A stretch of DNA of 64,000 bases from Chlorobiota bacterium (GTDB taxonomy: Bacteria; Bacteroidota; Ignavibacteria; OLB7), in the NCBI GenBank assembly GCA_016700335.1, contig CP065014.1:657001-721000 (forward strand), read 5' to 3'. The position numbers were made by a program, and so were the translations under genes. Positions 17,643 through 26,694 of this stretch are shown piece after piece. Within the stretch, counting starts at the first letter, position 1. Each line of letters starts with the position of its first letter. The notes under the pieces were generated by a model, which had not been told where the DNA came from, made no database searches, and was given only the letters and a program-made list of their open reading frames with translations.

Positions 17643-18038
17643 TTAGTTCTGAGTATCAACTGGAGGAGGATTTAAAAGTCTTTCTATATCTGCAGCAACT
17701 TTATTTAATGCTTCAATCGATTCAGAACGTTTTTTCAATTCCTTTTCATCCATATTAATAATTAAATAACGCATTATATCATTATCAATATAAAAATGAC
17801 GCTCTAATAGATGAACGAAGTTCCCTGGTGCATCAACACCTAATTGAAAGTAATATCCATTTGTTTTCTTATCAATTATATATGCAAGTTTCTTTCTTCC
17901 CCAATGATCGGTACTTTTTACAGTCCCTTCATGTTTCCCAATGAACTCTGTTGTTCTGTCAATTATTACTTGAATTGCTTTATCATCAAAGTTTGCATCA
18001 AGAATAACTGTAATTTCATAAAAATTGTTTGTTGCCAT
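17643..18038 (-). CDS. rpsF: 30S ribosomal protein bS6
   Basis: 131 residues with the bS6 fold: NFYEITVILDANF, DHWGRKKLAYIIDKKTNGYYFQLGVDAPG, and YIDNDIMRYLIINMDEKEL. bS6 binds bS18 on the 30S platform and 16S helix 23. The C-terminal extension ends in a proline-rich tail (LNPPPVDTQN). This is the first gene of the cluster with ssb and rplI, and it alone among the starts I inspected has a perfect Shine-Dalgarno (next entry). In E. coli and others the bS6:bS18 complex represses its own mRNA; here a structure like that was not identified. Confidence 0.97.
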   Translation of the reverse strand: MATNNFYEITVILDANFDDKAIQVIIDRTTEFIGKHEGTVKSTDHWGRKKLAYIIDKKTNGYYFQLGVDAPGNFVHLLERHFYIDNDIMRYLIINMDEKELKKRSESIEALNKVAADIERLLNPPPVDTQN

Positions 18039-18043
18039 TTTAT

Positions 18044-18049
18044 CCTCCT
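18044..18049 (-). promoter_or_regulatory. Strong Shine-Dalgarno AGGAGG of rpsF
   Basis: On the minus strand ATAGGAGGATAAA precedes the rpsF ATG, with AGGAGG exactly five bases from the start codon. The starts I inspected of ssb, rplI, pth, rplY, prs, hflX, ruvB, mutS, pepA and moeA have no such element. In a lineage whose ribosomes largely ignore Shine-Dalgarno sequences, this is unusual and may be regulatory. Confidence 0.85.
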
Positions 18050-18174
18050 ATGGATGTTTATTTATTGTTTTGTTTTTTTTAACAGCTCAAATTTTAATTT
18101 AACTTGAGCAGGAGTTCTATTATAAAATAAATTTAATGAATAATCTATAAATCTATTTTATATTTCATCTAACA

Positions 18175-18786
18175 TTAATCAGTATTTGAACTATTCAAAT
18201 TAAAATCAGTAATAACCTTAATCTTTTGATTTACAGTAATCATTGCTTGTTCAGTTCCTTCAACTAAAAATAATTTTATTGCTTCAACAGATTTTAATAT
18301 CATTTCTTGTACAATTTCTATTGAATTGGGAGGAAACTCAGAAAGAACATATTCTGCTAATTCACCTCTAGTAAAATCGTTTCCAATTCCAAATTTAAGT
18401 CTAGGAAAATTAGTTGTCCCTAAATAATCCACAATATTCTGTATTCCATTATGACCACCAGAAGATCCAAATGCACTTAATTTTATTCTACCTAAAGATA
18501 ATTGAATTTCATCAGCAATTACTAAAATATTATTAGTACTAATATTGTACAAATTTAGAATTTGTTCAACTGCAATTCCACTAAGATTCATAAAAGTAGT
18601 TGGCTTAACCAATAATATTTTTTTGTTAGAAAAACTTGCATTCGTAAAGTAAAAATCACCTTTACCAGCTTGATACTCTTTAGCTCCAACTTGTCTAGCA
18701 AATTCATCCAACACTAACCAACCAATATTGTGCCTTGTTTTTATGTACTTATCACCAGGATTGCCAAGACCAATAATAACATTCAT
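18175..18786 (-). CDS. pth: Peptidyl-tRNA hydrolase
   Basis: 203 residues. The start MNVIIGLGNPGDKYIKTRHNIGW holds the family N-terminal motif, with the catalytic histidine in TRHNIGW (residue 19). KPTTFMNLSG (near 61), the catalytic aspartate in VIADEI and GSSGGHNG with a second conserved histidine are all present. The enzyme cleaves peptides from prematurely released peptidyl-tRNA in the cytosol. It lies 24 bases after rplY on the same strand, and 136 bases before rpsF. A short C-terminal extension (VITDFNLNSSNTD) is of no known role. Confidence 0.96.
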   Translation of the reverse strand: MNVIIGLGNPGDKYIKTRHNIGWLVLDEFARQVGAKEYQAGKGDFYFTNASFSNKKILLVKPTTFMNLSGIAVEQILNLYNISTNNILVIADEIQLSLGRIKLSAFGSSGGHNGIQNIVDYLGTTNFPRLKFGIGNDFTRGELAEYVLSEFPPNSIEIVQEMILKSVEAIKLFLVEGTEQAMITVNQKIKVITDFNLNSSNTD

Positions 18787-18810
18787 AATCTGTTAATCCC
18801 AAAAAAAAAT

Positions 18811-19425
18811 TTACTTAGCTTTAGCAGCTTTACCTTTGATTATAACCTCAGGTTGGTTGCTTGTTGATGCAGCTGATTCATCCTTTGGTGGAACAACTGT
18901 AACAATTGTAATTTTACTTGAAGAAGTTATTTTTATATTTTCAAGTTTTAAATCGCTAACGTGAATTGAATGTCCAACTTGAAGAGTAGAAATATCAACT
19001 GCAATATGTTCTGGCATATTTGCTGGTAAACACTCGATTTGTAATTTATGAGCAATAAACTCAAGTTTACCCCCCTCTTTTACTCCTATTGATTGTCCTT
19101 TTAATACTACTGGAACCTCAACACGAACAGTCTCATCACCTGAAACTCCCTGTAAATCAAAATGAACTATTCTATCTGTTGTTGGATGAAAGTCGTATGT
19201 TTTCATGATGCAAGTTCTATCTTCTTCACCATCAAGAATTAATTTGACAATATGTGATTCTGCAGTATAGATTAATGGACGTAAATCTAATTCTTTTACA
19301 GAAATTGAGATTGGTTCTTCACCTTTATGGTAATAAATTCCTGGTATAGTGCCTATTCTGCGCATATCGCGTGCAGCACATCTTCCTGACTCTCTTTTGA
19401 GAGCATTTAATTTAATTTCGCTCAT
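18811..19425 (-). CDS. rplY: 50S ribosomal protein bL25 (long CTC form)
   Basis: 204 residues. The N-terminal 5S rRNA-binding domain (ALKRESGRCAARDMRRIGTIPGIYYHKG, then HIVKLILDGEE and HFDLQGVS) is followed by the C-terminal TL5/CTC beta domain (VEVPVVLKG, KLEFIAHKLQIECLPANMPEHIAVDIS). The tail IKGKAAKAK is basic. The long form is associated with general stress in some bacteria. It stands downstream of prs and directly before pth, a conserved neighbourhood in many bacteria. No Shine-Dalgarno. Confidence 0.96.
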   Translation of the reverse strand: MSEIKLNALKRESGRCAARDMRRIGTIPGIYYHKGEEPISISVKELDLRPLIYTAESHIVKLILDGEEDRTCIMKTYDFHPTTDRIVHFDLQGVSGDETVRVEVPVVLKGQSIGVKEGGKLEFIAHKLQIECLPANMPEHIAVDISTLQVGHSIHVSDLKLENIKITSSSKITIVTVVPPKDESAASTSNQPEVIIKGKAAKAK

Positions 19426-19559
19426 TGCTTCGGTTCGTTTAGTATAACTACTTGATTAATGAGTAGGTATTTGTTATTTTGAAATCTATTAATTATTTCA
19501 GTTTTAATTGAATTAATTAATCTTATATAAATTATTTTTTTTATTTATAATAATAAATT

Positions 19560-20483
19560 TTAATCATCAAACAAAGTTGATACTGAAGCATTCCCATTTA
19601 TCCTCAAAATTGCATCTGCAAATAAATCTGCAACTGACTTGATTAAAATTTTATCTGAATGTTTTTTTAATGGTAAAGAATCAGTTGCAACTAAAAGTTC
19701 TAAAGCTGAGTTTTCTATAAGCTCATATGAATTCCCACTTAATACTGGGTGAGTACATGCTCCATAAATTTTCAAAGCTCCTCTTTCTTTAATTGCGTTT
19801 ACTGCATTAATAAAAGTGCCACCAGTATCAATCATATCATCAATTACTAAAATATCTTTTCCTTCCACTTCACCTACAAGGTGCATAACTTCAGCTACAT
19901 TTGGCTTTGGTCTTCTTTTATCAATAAAAGCTAAACCTGCACCTAACCTTTTTGCATATGCTCTTGCTAATTTAAGTCCGCCAACATCTGGTGAAACAAC
20001 TGTTAAATTCTCCAAGTTCAAATTTTTAAAATGACTTGAAATAACAGGAGAAGAATATAAATGGTCAAATGGAATATCAAAAAAACCTTGTATTTGAGGG
20101 GCATGTAAATCCATTGTGATAACTCTATCAGCCCCAGCTTGAGTGATTAAGTTTGCTACTAATTTAGCAGTAATTGCAACTCGAGGTTTATCTTTTCTAT
20201 CTTGCCTTGCATAACCAAAATAAGGAATAACAGCTGTAATTCTTTTTGCTGAAGCCCTTCTAGCGGCATCAATTAACATCAAAAATTCCATTAAGTTGTC
20301 TGCTGGAGGCTGAGTGGATTGAACTATAAATAAATCAACACCACGAATGTTCTCATCATATTTTACCCATATTTCTCCATCTGAAAAATTCCTAATAATT
20401 ACTTTTGATAATGTTGTTCCAGCTGATGAAGCAACCTTTTCGGCAAAAATCTGATTTGACCTTCCGCTTACAATCTTTAGCAT
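19560..20483 (-). CDS. prs: Ribose-phosphate pyrophosphokinase
   Basis: 307 residues. Makes PRPP from ribose 5-phosphate and ATP for purine, pyrimidine, His and Trp synthesis. MLKIVSGRSNQIFAEKVA opens the first domain. PYFGYARQDRKDKPR is the flexible ATP-binding loop with catalytic residues, VITMDLHAPQIQGFF the metal/ATP strand, and DILVIDDMIDTGGTF the PRPP-binding signature. Slightly shorter than the usual 310-320, but without an obvious deletion. It heads the prs-rplY-pth block; tRNA-Gln lies 97 bases upstream on the same strand. Confidence 0.97.
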   Translation of the reverse strand: MLKIVSGRSNQIFAEKVASSAGTTLSKVIIRNFSDGEIWVKYDENIRGVDLFIVQSTQPPADNLMEFLMLIDAARRASAKRITAVIPYFGYARQDRKDKPRVAITAKLVANLITQAGADRVITMDLHAPQIQGFFDIPFDHLYSSPVISSHFKNLNLENLTVVSPDVGGLKLARAYAKRLGAGLAFIDKRRPKPNVAEVMHLVGEVEGKDILVIDDMIDTGGTFINAVNAIKERGALKIYGACTHPVLSGNSYELIENSALELLVATDSLPLKKHSDKILIKSVADLFADAILRINGNASVSTLFDD

Positions 20484-20580
20484 AAGTAATCTAAAACGAG
20501 TTATCTAAAAATTAAATATAATTTAAATTAATATTTAATTTGTTGTTAACAATGTATAAATCTGGAACCTAATTTCTTTG

Positions 20581-20652
20581 CTGGGGCGGAAGGACTCGAA
20601 CCTACGAATGCCGGTACCAAAAACCGGTGCCTTACCACTTGGCGACGCCCCA
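20581..20652 (-). tRNA. tRNA-Gln (UUG)
   Basis: The 72-base gene folds into a cloverleaf: acceptor TGGGGCG/CGCCCCA, anticodon stem CCGGT/ACCGG with loop TTTTGGT giving anticodon TTG, and T-loop GGTTCGAGTCC. The discriminator is G, as usual for tRNA-Gln, and 3' CCA is not encoded. Confidence 0.95.
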
Positions 20653-20677
20653 ATTGAATTTTCTAAAAAAGCGAGCG

Positions 20678-20685
20678 CAAATATA
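20678..20685 (-). promoter_or_regulatory. Putative -7 box for tRNA-Gln
   Basis: On the minus strand TATATTTG matches TAnnTTTG and ends 25 bases before the tRNA 5' end, a fitting distance for a short leader. A good -33 TTG is not visible. Confidence 0.4.
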
Positions 20686-20820
20686 AGTCTTTTAAATAAA
20701 TAAGATGTAAAATTATTTTAATCGTTTTTATAAATAATTTTTTTATTTCCTAAAAGACTTACAAAAAATAATTTTCTTCTATTCATAAAAGTAAATTTAT
20801 TACTTTCGTATTAAATAGTA

Positions 20821-20863
20821 TAAAAAAACTCCTTACTAAAATTTTCAAATTTTTAGTAAGGAG
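20821..20863 (-). terminator. Rho-independent terminator after the DUF1501 gene
   Basis: A 13-bp stem, CTCCTTACTAAAA (20829-20841) with TTTTAGTAAGGAG (20851-20863), is followed on the minus strand by seven T residues (20822-20828). It lies 22 bases past the stop of the DUF1501 gene and would end the DUF1800-DUF1501 transcript. Confidence 0.9.
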
Positions 20864-20884
20864 AACATAAAATATTATTTTAAT

Positions 20885-22432
20885 TTACTTTACAACAGTC
20901 ATGACTTTACTCTTTGTGATATTACCTGACTTAATAGAATAAATGTAATTACCTGCATCTAAACCTTTAGTATCAATTTTATAAGAAGTTTGACCTGGTT
21001 GTAATTGTGAAACAAAAACCACTTTTCCATCCATAGTATTCAATACAAATGTAGCATCAATTCCATTGACAATACCATCAAATGGAACTATAGTACCATT
21101 GCTAGAAGGATTTGGAAAGTTTTGCCCAAGGTTGACTCCTTGAGCTAATGCGTCTTTTACAGAAACTCCAGTTGTTGTCTTTTCAAAAATTGGTAATTGA
21201 TCAAAATGACGAGGTAATGGTTTGGGTTGAATCTGAGATTCACTTGCTCCATACCATTGCCCTAAAACACTTGAATAAATCTGACGAAAATCATACTGCA
21301 TTTTAATATTTTTATTTTCATCTAAATCAGTTAAATTAGGTTCGCGACCAATAATACCTCCAATAACACCTGTACCAAAAACAAATTGTGGAGCAGCTGA
21401 ACCATGGTCAGATCCACCACCATTTGAAGCTGGTCTTCTGCCAAATTCAGAAATTGTCATTGCACAAACCTTTTTATCTAATCCAAAAGCTTCTAAATCT
21501 CTTTGTAAAGCTAATACACATCCAGCTAAATCATCTAATAAAACTTCGTGTCTTTGAATTTGATCGGAGTGAGTATCATACCCACCAACATTTACAATGT
21601 ACATTGATGTTTTCATTCCAGATGCAATTAACCTAACAACGCTTGCTAGTGAAGCCCCTAACTGACTTCCTGTTGGGTAAGTTACTTTATTTGCAGTAAC
21701 TTTTTTTGAAGCATCCGAAATTGAATTTAAGAATACATTCGATTGTTGGATAATTGATCTAACATATTCTTCTTCATCTCCAGCATGAGTTTTTGCAATT
21801 GTATCAGTTACATCTGGTTGGCCTGGAATATAGCTAGTATCTTGAATAGCAACTCCCATATTTCCATTTACACCTATACATGTTGTTGATAAGTACTGAC
21901 CAAATTCAATTGCAAATGGATCCTTAGGCATAACATTCGGATAATCTGGATGAACTTCTTCAAGATATTTTCCATACCATCCAGTATTTTCAAAGATATT
22001 GTAGTCGCTAGCTGATAGCCAAATATCAGTAGATCTGAAATGAGATAAAACTTGATTTGGATAAGCAACATTTTCAATTATTGACATTTTACCTTCTTTA
22101 TACAAATCCAGTAATGGCTTAAATGAAGGGTGCATACCCAGAGTAGTTGAATCAGGTAATTTAATAACCTCAGATTCAGCAATAGCAACAGAATCTGAAG
22201 AACGTAAATTATAGTAATTACTATCTTTATAAGGAATAATTGTATTTAATCCATCATTACCACCGGCAAGCCTAATAAGTATCATTATATTATCATTATT
22301 AGATCCAGATATTTTCATAAAGGGTGAGCCTTCTGGAGCAGCTGCAAATGCTCGTAGTTTCGGCATACCTAAAGCAATTGGAAGTACAATTCCAGTTGAA
22401 GCAAGTCTTTGAATAAAATTTCTACGTTTCAT
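20885..22432 (-). CDS. DUF1501 family protein with T9SS sorting domain
   Basis: 515 residues. The N-terminus MKRRNFIQRLASTGIVLPIALG has a twin-arginine-like KRRNFI motif before a hydrophobic core, suggesting Tat export. Residues ~45-420 are the DUF1501 domain, related to sulfatase/alkaline-phosphatase folds (IMILIRLAGGNDGLNT, YIVNVGGYDTHSDQI, MTISEFGRRPASNGGGSDHGS). The last ~80 residues (LGQNFPNPSSNGT...NYIYSIKSG) form a T9SS type A domain. It is downstream of the DUF1800 gene by 80 bases on the same strand, the standard pairing in many phyla. Function unknown; the DUF1501 identification is secure. Confidence 0.9.
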   Translation of the reverse strand: MKRRNFIQRLASTGIVLPIALGMPKLRAFAAAPEGSPFMKISGSNNDNIMILIRLAGGNDGLNTIIPYKDSNYYNLRSSDSVAIAESEVIKLPDSTTLGMHPSFKPLLDLYKEGKMSIIENVAYPNQVLSHFRSTDIWLSASDYNIFENTGWYGKYLEEVHPDYPNVMPKDPFAIEFGQYLSTTCIGVNGNMGVAIQDTSYIPGQPDVTDTIAKTHAGDEEEYVRSIIQQSNVFLNSISDASKKVTANKVTYPTGSQLGASLASVVRLIASGMKTSMYIVNVGGYDTHSDQIQRHEVLLDDLAGCVLALQRDLEAFGLDKKVCAMTISEFGRRPASNGGGSDHGSAAPQFVFGTGVIGGIIGREPNLTDLDENKNIKMQYDFRQIYSSVLGQWYGASESQIQPKPLPRHFDQLPIFEKTTTGVSVKDALAQGVNLGQNFPNPSSNGTIVPFDGIVNGIDATFVLNTMDGKVVFVSQLQPGQTSYKIDTKGLDAGNYIYSIKSGNITKSKVMTVVK

Positions 22433-22512
22433 ATATTTGTTAGATTTTGTAATTAAAATTTTTAAAAGATCTAGATACTATACTGTTCTTAATTGATAAA
22501 ACATGTCTGAAA

Positions 22513-24165
22513 TTAAGTTAGCTGCATTTTAGCTAATACTGCAACTGCTTTAATATATTTTTTAATTCTTTCTCCTGCTTTTTGTGCTGGATCATCAATT
22601 TTCCATTCGTAATCTACTCCTCCATCTAATAAAGTATTAAATAATAAAGTAGCTTCTTTAGAACTTGGCTTAGTGCTCAAGAAAAATTGATTCATGTTAT
22701 CAGCTAATTTGTGAATATCATCGTAATCTGGAAATCCTTTTGCAAATGAAATTGGATCAAATGTATAAATCTGTGTCTGTTTATTATTTATTTTACTAGT
22801 TATTTTACCATCCATAACATCTAACAAAAATTTATGCCTTGTTGGTAATGTAGATACGCTAATCCAAAGTCTTCCTCCTTCCCATCCTTTAACATTTGGT
22901 GGATTTGCAATTTCTTGACCAATAGTTGTTAATCTAGTATTTAAATTTGATGATAACCTACTTGTATCAGATAAAGTAAAATCTGGAATTCCATTTAAAG
23001 ATAATGACCTTACTAAGCCTATCATATAATCAAAAGGACTTTTATCTATTGCCCCTAAATTTGACTCATCATAAAAATGAGCACTTCTTAACAACAAATT
23101 TAAAACAGTTTTTACATCCCAATTTGCATCAACAAAAGTTTTTGCCATATCACCTATGGCACCTCTATCTGGTACATTATAAACAAATGCCTTATAAATC
23201 TTTTCACAAATAAATTTAGAAATAGAATCTCCTCTTTCACTGAACATTAAATCTACAACATCATCAACTTTCCATTTACCAGTTTTGCCATAAATAGTTT
23301 TATCACCTGGATCCCATGTAGCAGGGAAAAAAGTAGAGGTCAATGTTCTATAAAGATTTGTTCTGAAATCAGTTCCTCCCTTCGGACTTAGAGTTAAATT
23401 CCAACCACTAATAGCTCTTGCCATTTCAGAAATATCTTTCTGTGTGTAATTTTCTTTACCATTCCAATCATAAACTCCCATAGTGAAAAGTTCTTGAACT
23501 TCACGTGCGTAGTTCTCATTTATTCCAGGCTTTTTAGCGTTATATACATTTTTAACCCCATCTAAATAAATTAGCATTGAAACATCAGTTGTTACATCTC
23601 TAACCATTTGTTTAAAATTACCATAACCTTTAGTTCTAAACATTTGTGATAAATAATTCATAAACTCTGCATATCTAACAGTATCTGAATCTGTTACAAA
23701 GTGGTTACTCCAAAACTGAACCATTTTTTCTTGTAATGTTACAGGTTGGTTAACCATGGTTTTTAATAACCATCTTTGATATTGAATTTTATGTGCAGTA
23801 TATAGAATATTGAAATCCTGTAGTTGTTGTTGGGTAGGTGGGCTTCCTTCAGGTTTAACTTGCGGTTCTTGATTTATCCAAGTGCTTAACTCATCAAGTG
23901 GTGGAGTCCAAGACGCAAATAATGTTTTAACAGTTTTATCAAGTCCATCAGAAACTGCTTTTCTAATCTCAGAATCTTTTACACCATACATACACCTTCT
24001 TAACAAGTGTGCGGCTTGCTTATACGTCCATTCGCCAGTGTATGATTCCATCCCGACCGATAAAGTTCTTGTTTCAGAACTATGATTCTGACTTTTATTA
24101 AATTGTACCAGATTACTTTTTAAAATTATTCTGGTAGGAAATGTTAACAATTCTCTTCGATTCAT
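22513..24165 (-). CDS. DUF1800 family protein
   Basis: 550 residues. The segments YKQAAHLLRRCMYG (near 50), MVQFWSNHFVTD, YAREVQELFTMGVYDWNG, ARAISGWNL and VKGWEGGRLWIS are DUF1800 landmarks. The N-terminus MNRRELLTFPTRIIL holds an arginine pair but no strong hydrophobic core, so export by Tat is only possible. It has no T9SS domain, whereas its DUF1501 partner downstream does. A paralogue lies at the left edge of the window. The family has no proven activity, and a polysaccharide- or surface-related role is conjecture. Confidence 0.88.
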   Translation of the reverse strand: MNRRELLTFPTRIILKSNLVQFNKSQNHSSETRTLSVGMESYTGEWTYKQAAHLLRRCMYGVKDSEIRKAVSDGLDKTVKTLFASWTPPLDELSTWINQEPQVKPEGSPPTQQQLQDFNILYTAHKIQYQRWLLKTMVNQPVTLQEKMVQFWSNHFVTDSDTVRYAEFMNYLSQMFRTKGYGNFKQMVRDVTTDVSMLIYLDGVKNVYNAKKPGINENYAREVQELFTMGVYDWNGKENYTQKDISEMARAISGWNLTLSPKGGTDFRTNLYRTLTSTFFPATWDPGDKTIYGKTGKWKVDDVVDLMFSERGDSISKFICEKIYKAFVYNVPDRGAIGDMAKTFVDANWDVKTVLNLLLRSAHFYDESNLGAIDKSPFDYMIGLVRSLSLNGIPDFTLSDTSRLSSNLNTRLTTIGQEIANPPNVKGWEGGRLWISVSTLPTRHKFLLDVMDGKITSKINNKQTQIYTFDPISFAKGFPDYDDIHKLADNMNQFFLSTKPSSKEATLLFNTLLDGGVDYEWKIDDPAQKAGERIKKYIKAVAVLAKMQLT

Positions 24166-24374
24166 ATTGTTTGAAAATTTATTTAATAATTAAAATCTAT
24201 TAAAAGAAAATAAAATGACACCTAATAAAGTTAGAATATTTCATAGAATGTAATTTATTATTAAGTTACCATAATTTAATATAGGTTCCATTGAAATGAA
24301 TATATTTTTAAATAATTAATAATAATTGTTAGATACAAATTAAGAGAAATACTATTCAAGTTGATGATTATAGT

Positions 24375-24382
24375 TAATTTTG
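24375..24382 (+). promoter_or_regulatory. Putative -7 box for hemC
   Basis: TAATTTTG matches TAnnTTTG, 27 bases before the TTG start of hemC. The -33 element is not clear. Confidence 0.35.
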
Positions 24383-24409
24383 TAGTTCAAAATTTATACT
24401 TCCTTAAAA

Positions 24410-25291
24410 TTGAAAAATTTAACAATTGGTTCCAGAGGTAGTCTTTTAGCTATTTGGCAGGCAAAACATATAAAACAAAAATTAGAACAAAGCAACCCAA
24501 ATCTAATTTGTGAAATTAAAATTATTAACACAAAAGGTGATTTAGTTTTAAATAAATCACTTGGTGAAATTGGTGGTAAAGGCTTATTCACAAAAGAATT
24601 GGAAAATGCTTTGTTGGAAAATGAAATAGATATTGCAGTACATTCTTTAAAGGATTTGCAAACAGAAATGCCCGAAGGCTTAATATTAGCTTGTGTGCCA
24701 TCAAGGGGTAGAACTGAAGATGTATTAATTGCAAAGCCTGGTATAACTCTAAATAATTTAATTAATGGGGCGAAAATTGCAACAGGTTCTGTTAGACGAA
24801 AATCACAACTACTTGCTATTCGACCAGATTTTAATATTGTAGATGTAAGAGGAAATGTCCCAACTAGAATACAAAAATATAAGGATAATAATTGGGATGG
24901 AATGATACTTGCTTTGGCAGGACTTGAAAGGCTAGGTATTACTGAGAACATAGGGGAAGTAATTCCAGTTGATGTAATGATTCCAGCAGTTGCTCAAGGT
25001 GCTTTGGGCATACAATCTTTAGAAAATAATATTGAAGTTATTGATTTGCTCAAGAGTATTGAAGATGAAAATACTAGGCTTTGTGTGGATTGCGAACGTG
25101 AGTTTTTAAGAACTCTTGGAGGTGGTTGCCATACTCCTGTTGCAGCAAATGCTATAATTTTAAATGATGAAATAATAGTAAATGGATATTCTGCAAATGA
25201 AGATGGATCTAATTCTAGAAAAGGATTCCTAATTGGGAATAAAATTCAAAATGTAAATCTTGGTAAAAAACTTGCATTGAGTTTAAGCTAA
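24410..25291 (+). CDS. hemC: Hydroxymethylbilane synthase (porphobilinogen deaminase)
   Basis: 293 residues. Joins four porphobilinogen molecules into hydroxymethylbilane in haem synthesis. The start (KNLTIGSRGSLLAIWQAKHI) is the conserved N-terminus; the dipyrromethane cofactor cysteine is in LGGGCHTPVAA (near 243), and active-site segments GEIGGKGLFTKELE, AVHSLKDLQTEMPEGL, TGSVRRKSQLL and VRGNVPTR are intact. The start codon is TTG. It stands alone between the divergent DUF1800 gene and wecB; the rest of the pathway (hemA, B, D, E) is not here. The C-terminal domain is slightly short, ending KLALSLS. Confidence 0.95.
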   Translation: MKNLTIGSRGSLLAIWQAKHIKQKLEQSNPNLICEIKIINTKGDLVLNKSLGEIGGKGLFTKELENALLENEIDIAVHSLKDLQTEMPEGLILACVPSRGRTEDVLIAKPGITLNNLINGAKIATGSVRRKSQLLAIRPDFNIVDVRGNVPTRIQKYKDNNWDGMILALAGLERLGITENIGEVIPVDVMIPAVAQGALGIQSLENNIEVIDLLKSIEDENTRLCVDCEREFLRTLGGGCHTPVAANAIILNDEIIVNGYSANEDGSNSRKGFLIGNKIQNVNLGKKLALSLS

Positions 25292-25352
25292 CTTGTATAT
25301 AAATTGATATAATTGGAAATATTTAGTAACAAAATTTTATAATATTTTCAAC

Positions 25353-25380
25353 TTTGTTAAGTACGTAATATTTAATTTTG
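25353..25380 (+). promoter_or_regulatory. Putative promoter of wecB
   Basis: TTTG at 25353-25356 and TAATTTTG at 25373-25380 are 16 bases apart and match the Bacteroidota TTTG...TAnnTTTG pattern, with a 52-base leader to the TTG start. This is the best promoter match I found in the window. Confidence 0.45.
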
Positions 25381-25432
25381 ATAACCAATCTTTCAATCAT
25401 ATTTTTTAATAAAATCATTCTTTAAATATATT

Positions 25433-26515
25433 TTGATAAAAGTTATTTCTGTTGTTGGAGCTAGACCCAACTTTATGAAAGCAGCACCAGTTAAGCATGC
25501 TTTTGATTCACTTAAAAATGTCACTCATTTGTTATTGCATACAGGTCAGCATTATGATGCAGCTATGAGTGATATTTTTTTTGAAGAACTTGGTATGGGC
25601 AAACCAGATCTATTTTTAGGTGTTGGAAGCGGCTCTCATGCCGAACAAACTGCTAAGATAATGATTGAGTTTGAGAAAGTATGTATTGAACAAAAACCAA
25701 ACTTAGTTATTGTTTATGGAGATGTTAATTCAACTTTAGCGGCTTCAATTGTTGCTAAAAAGTTAAATATAAAAGTTGCTCATGTTGAGTCTGGTTTAAG
25801 ATCTTTCGATAGGGAAATGCCAGAAGAAATAAATAGAATTGTTACAGATTCTATTACTGATTTGTTCTTTGTAACAGAAGAAAGTGGAAGAACACATTTA
25901 CTTCATGATGGCAAAAAGTACGAACAAATTTTCTTTGTTGGTAATACAATGATTGATACATTAGTACATTTTTGTACTAACAATTCTGCGCCACAAAAAG
26001 GGAATTATTTTGTTCTAACTCTTCACCGACCTAGTAATGTAGATAATCACGAACATTTAAAAGCTTTGCTTCAATCTATTGAGGATGGGGCTGGTGATTG
26101 TGAAATCTATTTCCCAGTACATCCAAGAACTATGAAAACATTAAAAGATAGTGGGATAATAAATAATTTAAATTTAACAAAATGGAAACTACTAGATCCA
26201 GCTGGATATAAAGATTTTATTACTATGGTAAGGGGTGCAAAAGGTGTAGTTACTGATTCTGGTGGCATTCAAGAAGAAACTACTTGGCTTGGAGTACCTT
26301 GTATAACTCTAAGAGAAAGTACAGAAAGACCTTCAACAGTTGAACTTGGGACTAATACCTTAATTGGTATAGAACCTCAAATGGTTAAAAATGCAGTTTC
26401 AAGAATTGCCACTAATACCGCACAAAATTTGTATTCAAAAGTTCCTCCACTTTGGGATGGAAGAGCTGCAGAGAGAATTGTAAATATAATTATGCGAGAA
26501 CTTTCATTGAGTTAA
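25433..26515 (+). CDS. wecB: UDP-N-acetylglucosamine 2-epimerase (non-hydrolysing)
   Basis: 360 residues. Interconverts UDP-GlcNAc and UDP-ManNAc, a precursor for surface polysaccharides. It starts IKVISVVGARPNFMKAAPV (family N-terminus), then HTGQHYDAAMSDIFFEEL, VYGDVNSTLAASIVAKK, HVESGLRSFDREMPEEINR (the UDP-GlcNAc 2-epimerase signature with catalytic acids), VTDSGGIQEE and RESTERPSTVELG. TTG start. Part of a loose set of glycan genes in this window (flippase, O-antigen ligase, GT4, UppP), although not clustered with them. Confidence 0.96.
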   Translation: MIKVISVVGARPNFMKAAPVKHAFDSLKNVTHLLLHTGQHYDAAMSDIFFEELGMGKPDLFLGVGSGSHAEQTAKIMIEFEKVCIEQKPNLVIVYGDVNSTLAASIVAKKLNIKVAHVESGLRSFDREMPEEINRIVTDSITDLFFVTEESGRTHLLHDGKKYEQIFFVGNTMIDTLVHFCTNNSAPQKGNYFVLTLHRPSNVDNHEHLKALLQSIEDGAGDCEIYFPVHPRTMKTLKDSGIINNLNLTKWKLLDPAGYKDFITMVRGAKGVVTDSGGIQEETTWLGVPCITLRESTERPSTVELGTNTLIGIEPQMVKNAVSRIATNTAQNLYSKVPPLWDGRAAERIVNIIMRELSLS

Positions 26516-26694
26516 AAATTAATTAATCCTTAGAATTTAATTTTAAAGACTATGATTATTTTAATCAATTCTTAATTTTTTAATAATAATTTCTAATTGA
26601 TTAAAGTAATTATTATACAAAAAGAAACAACTCTTTTCACTTAAACTTCTTTTGTAAATTGCTTAATAAATAATTCAAACTTTTAGTATTTTAA

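Noticed and set aside
24250..24410. Riboswitch upstream of hemC or of the cystathionine beta-synthase-like gene
   Set aside because: The leaders are short and AT-rich with no conserved aptamer sequence I could recognise.
24394..24951. A 185-codon minus-strand frame overlapping hemC
   Set aside because: It is antisense to most of a gene with firm family motifs; its sequence is low-complexity and hydrophobic, as expected from AT-rich reverse frames.
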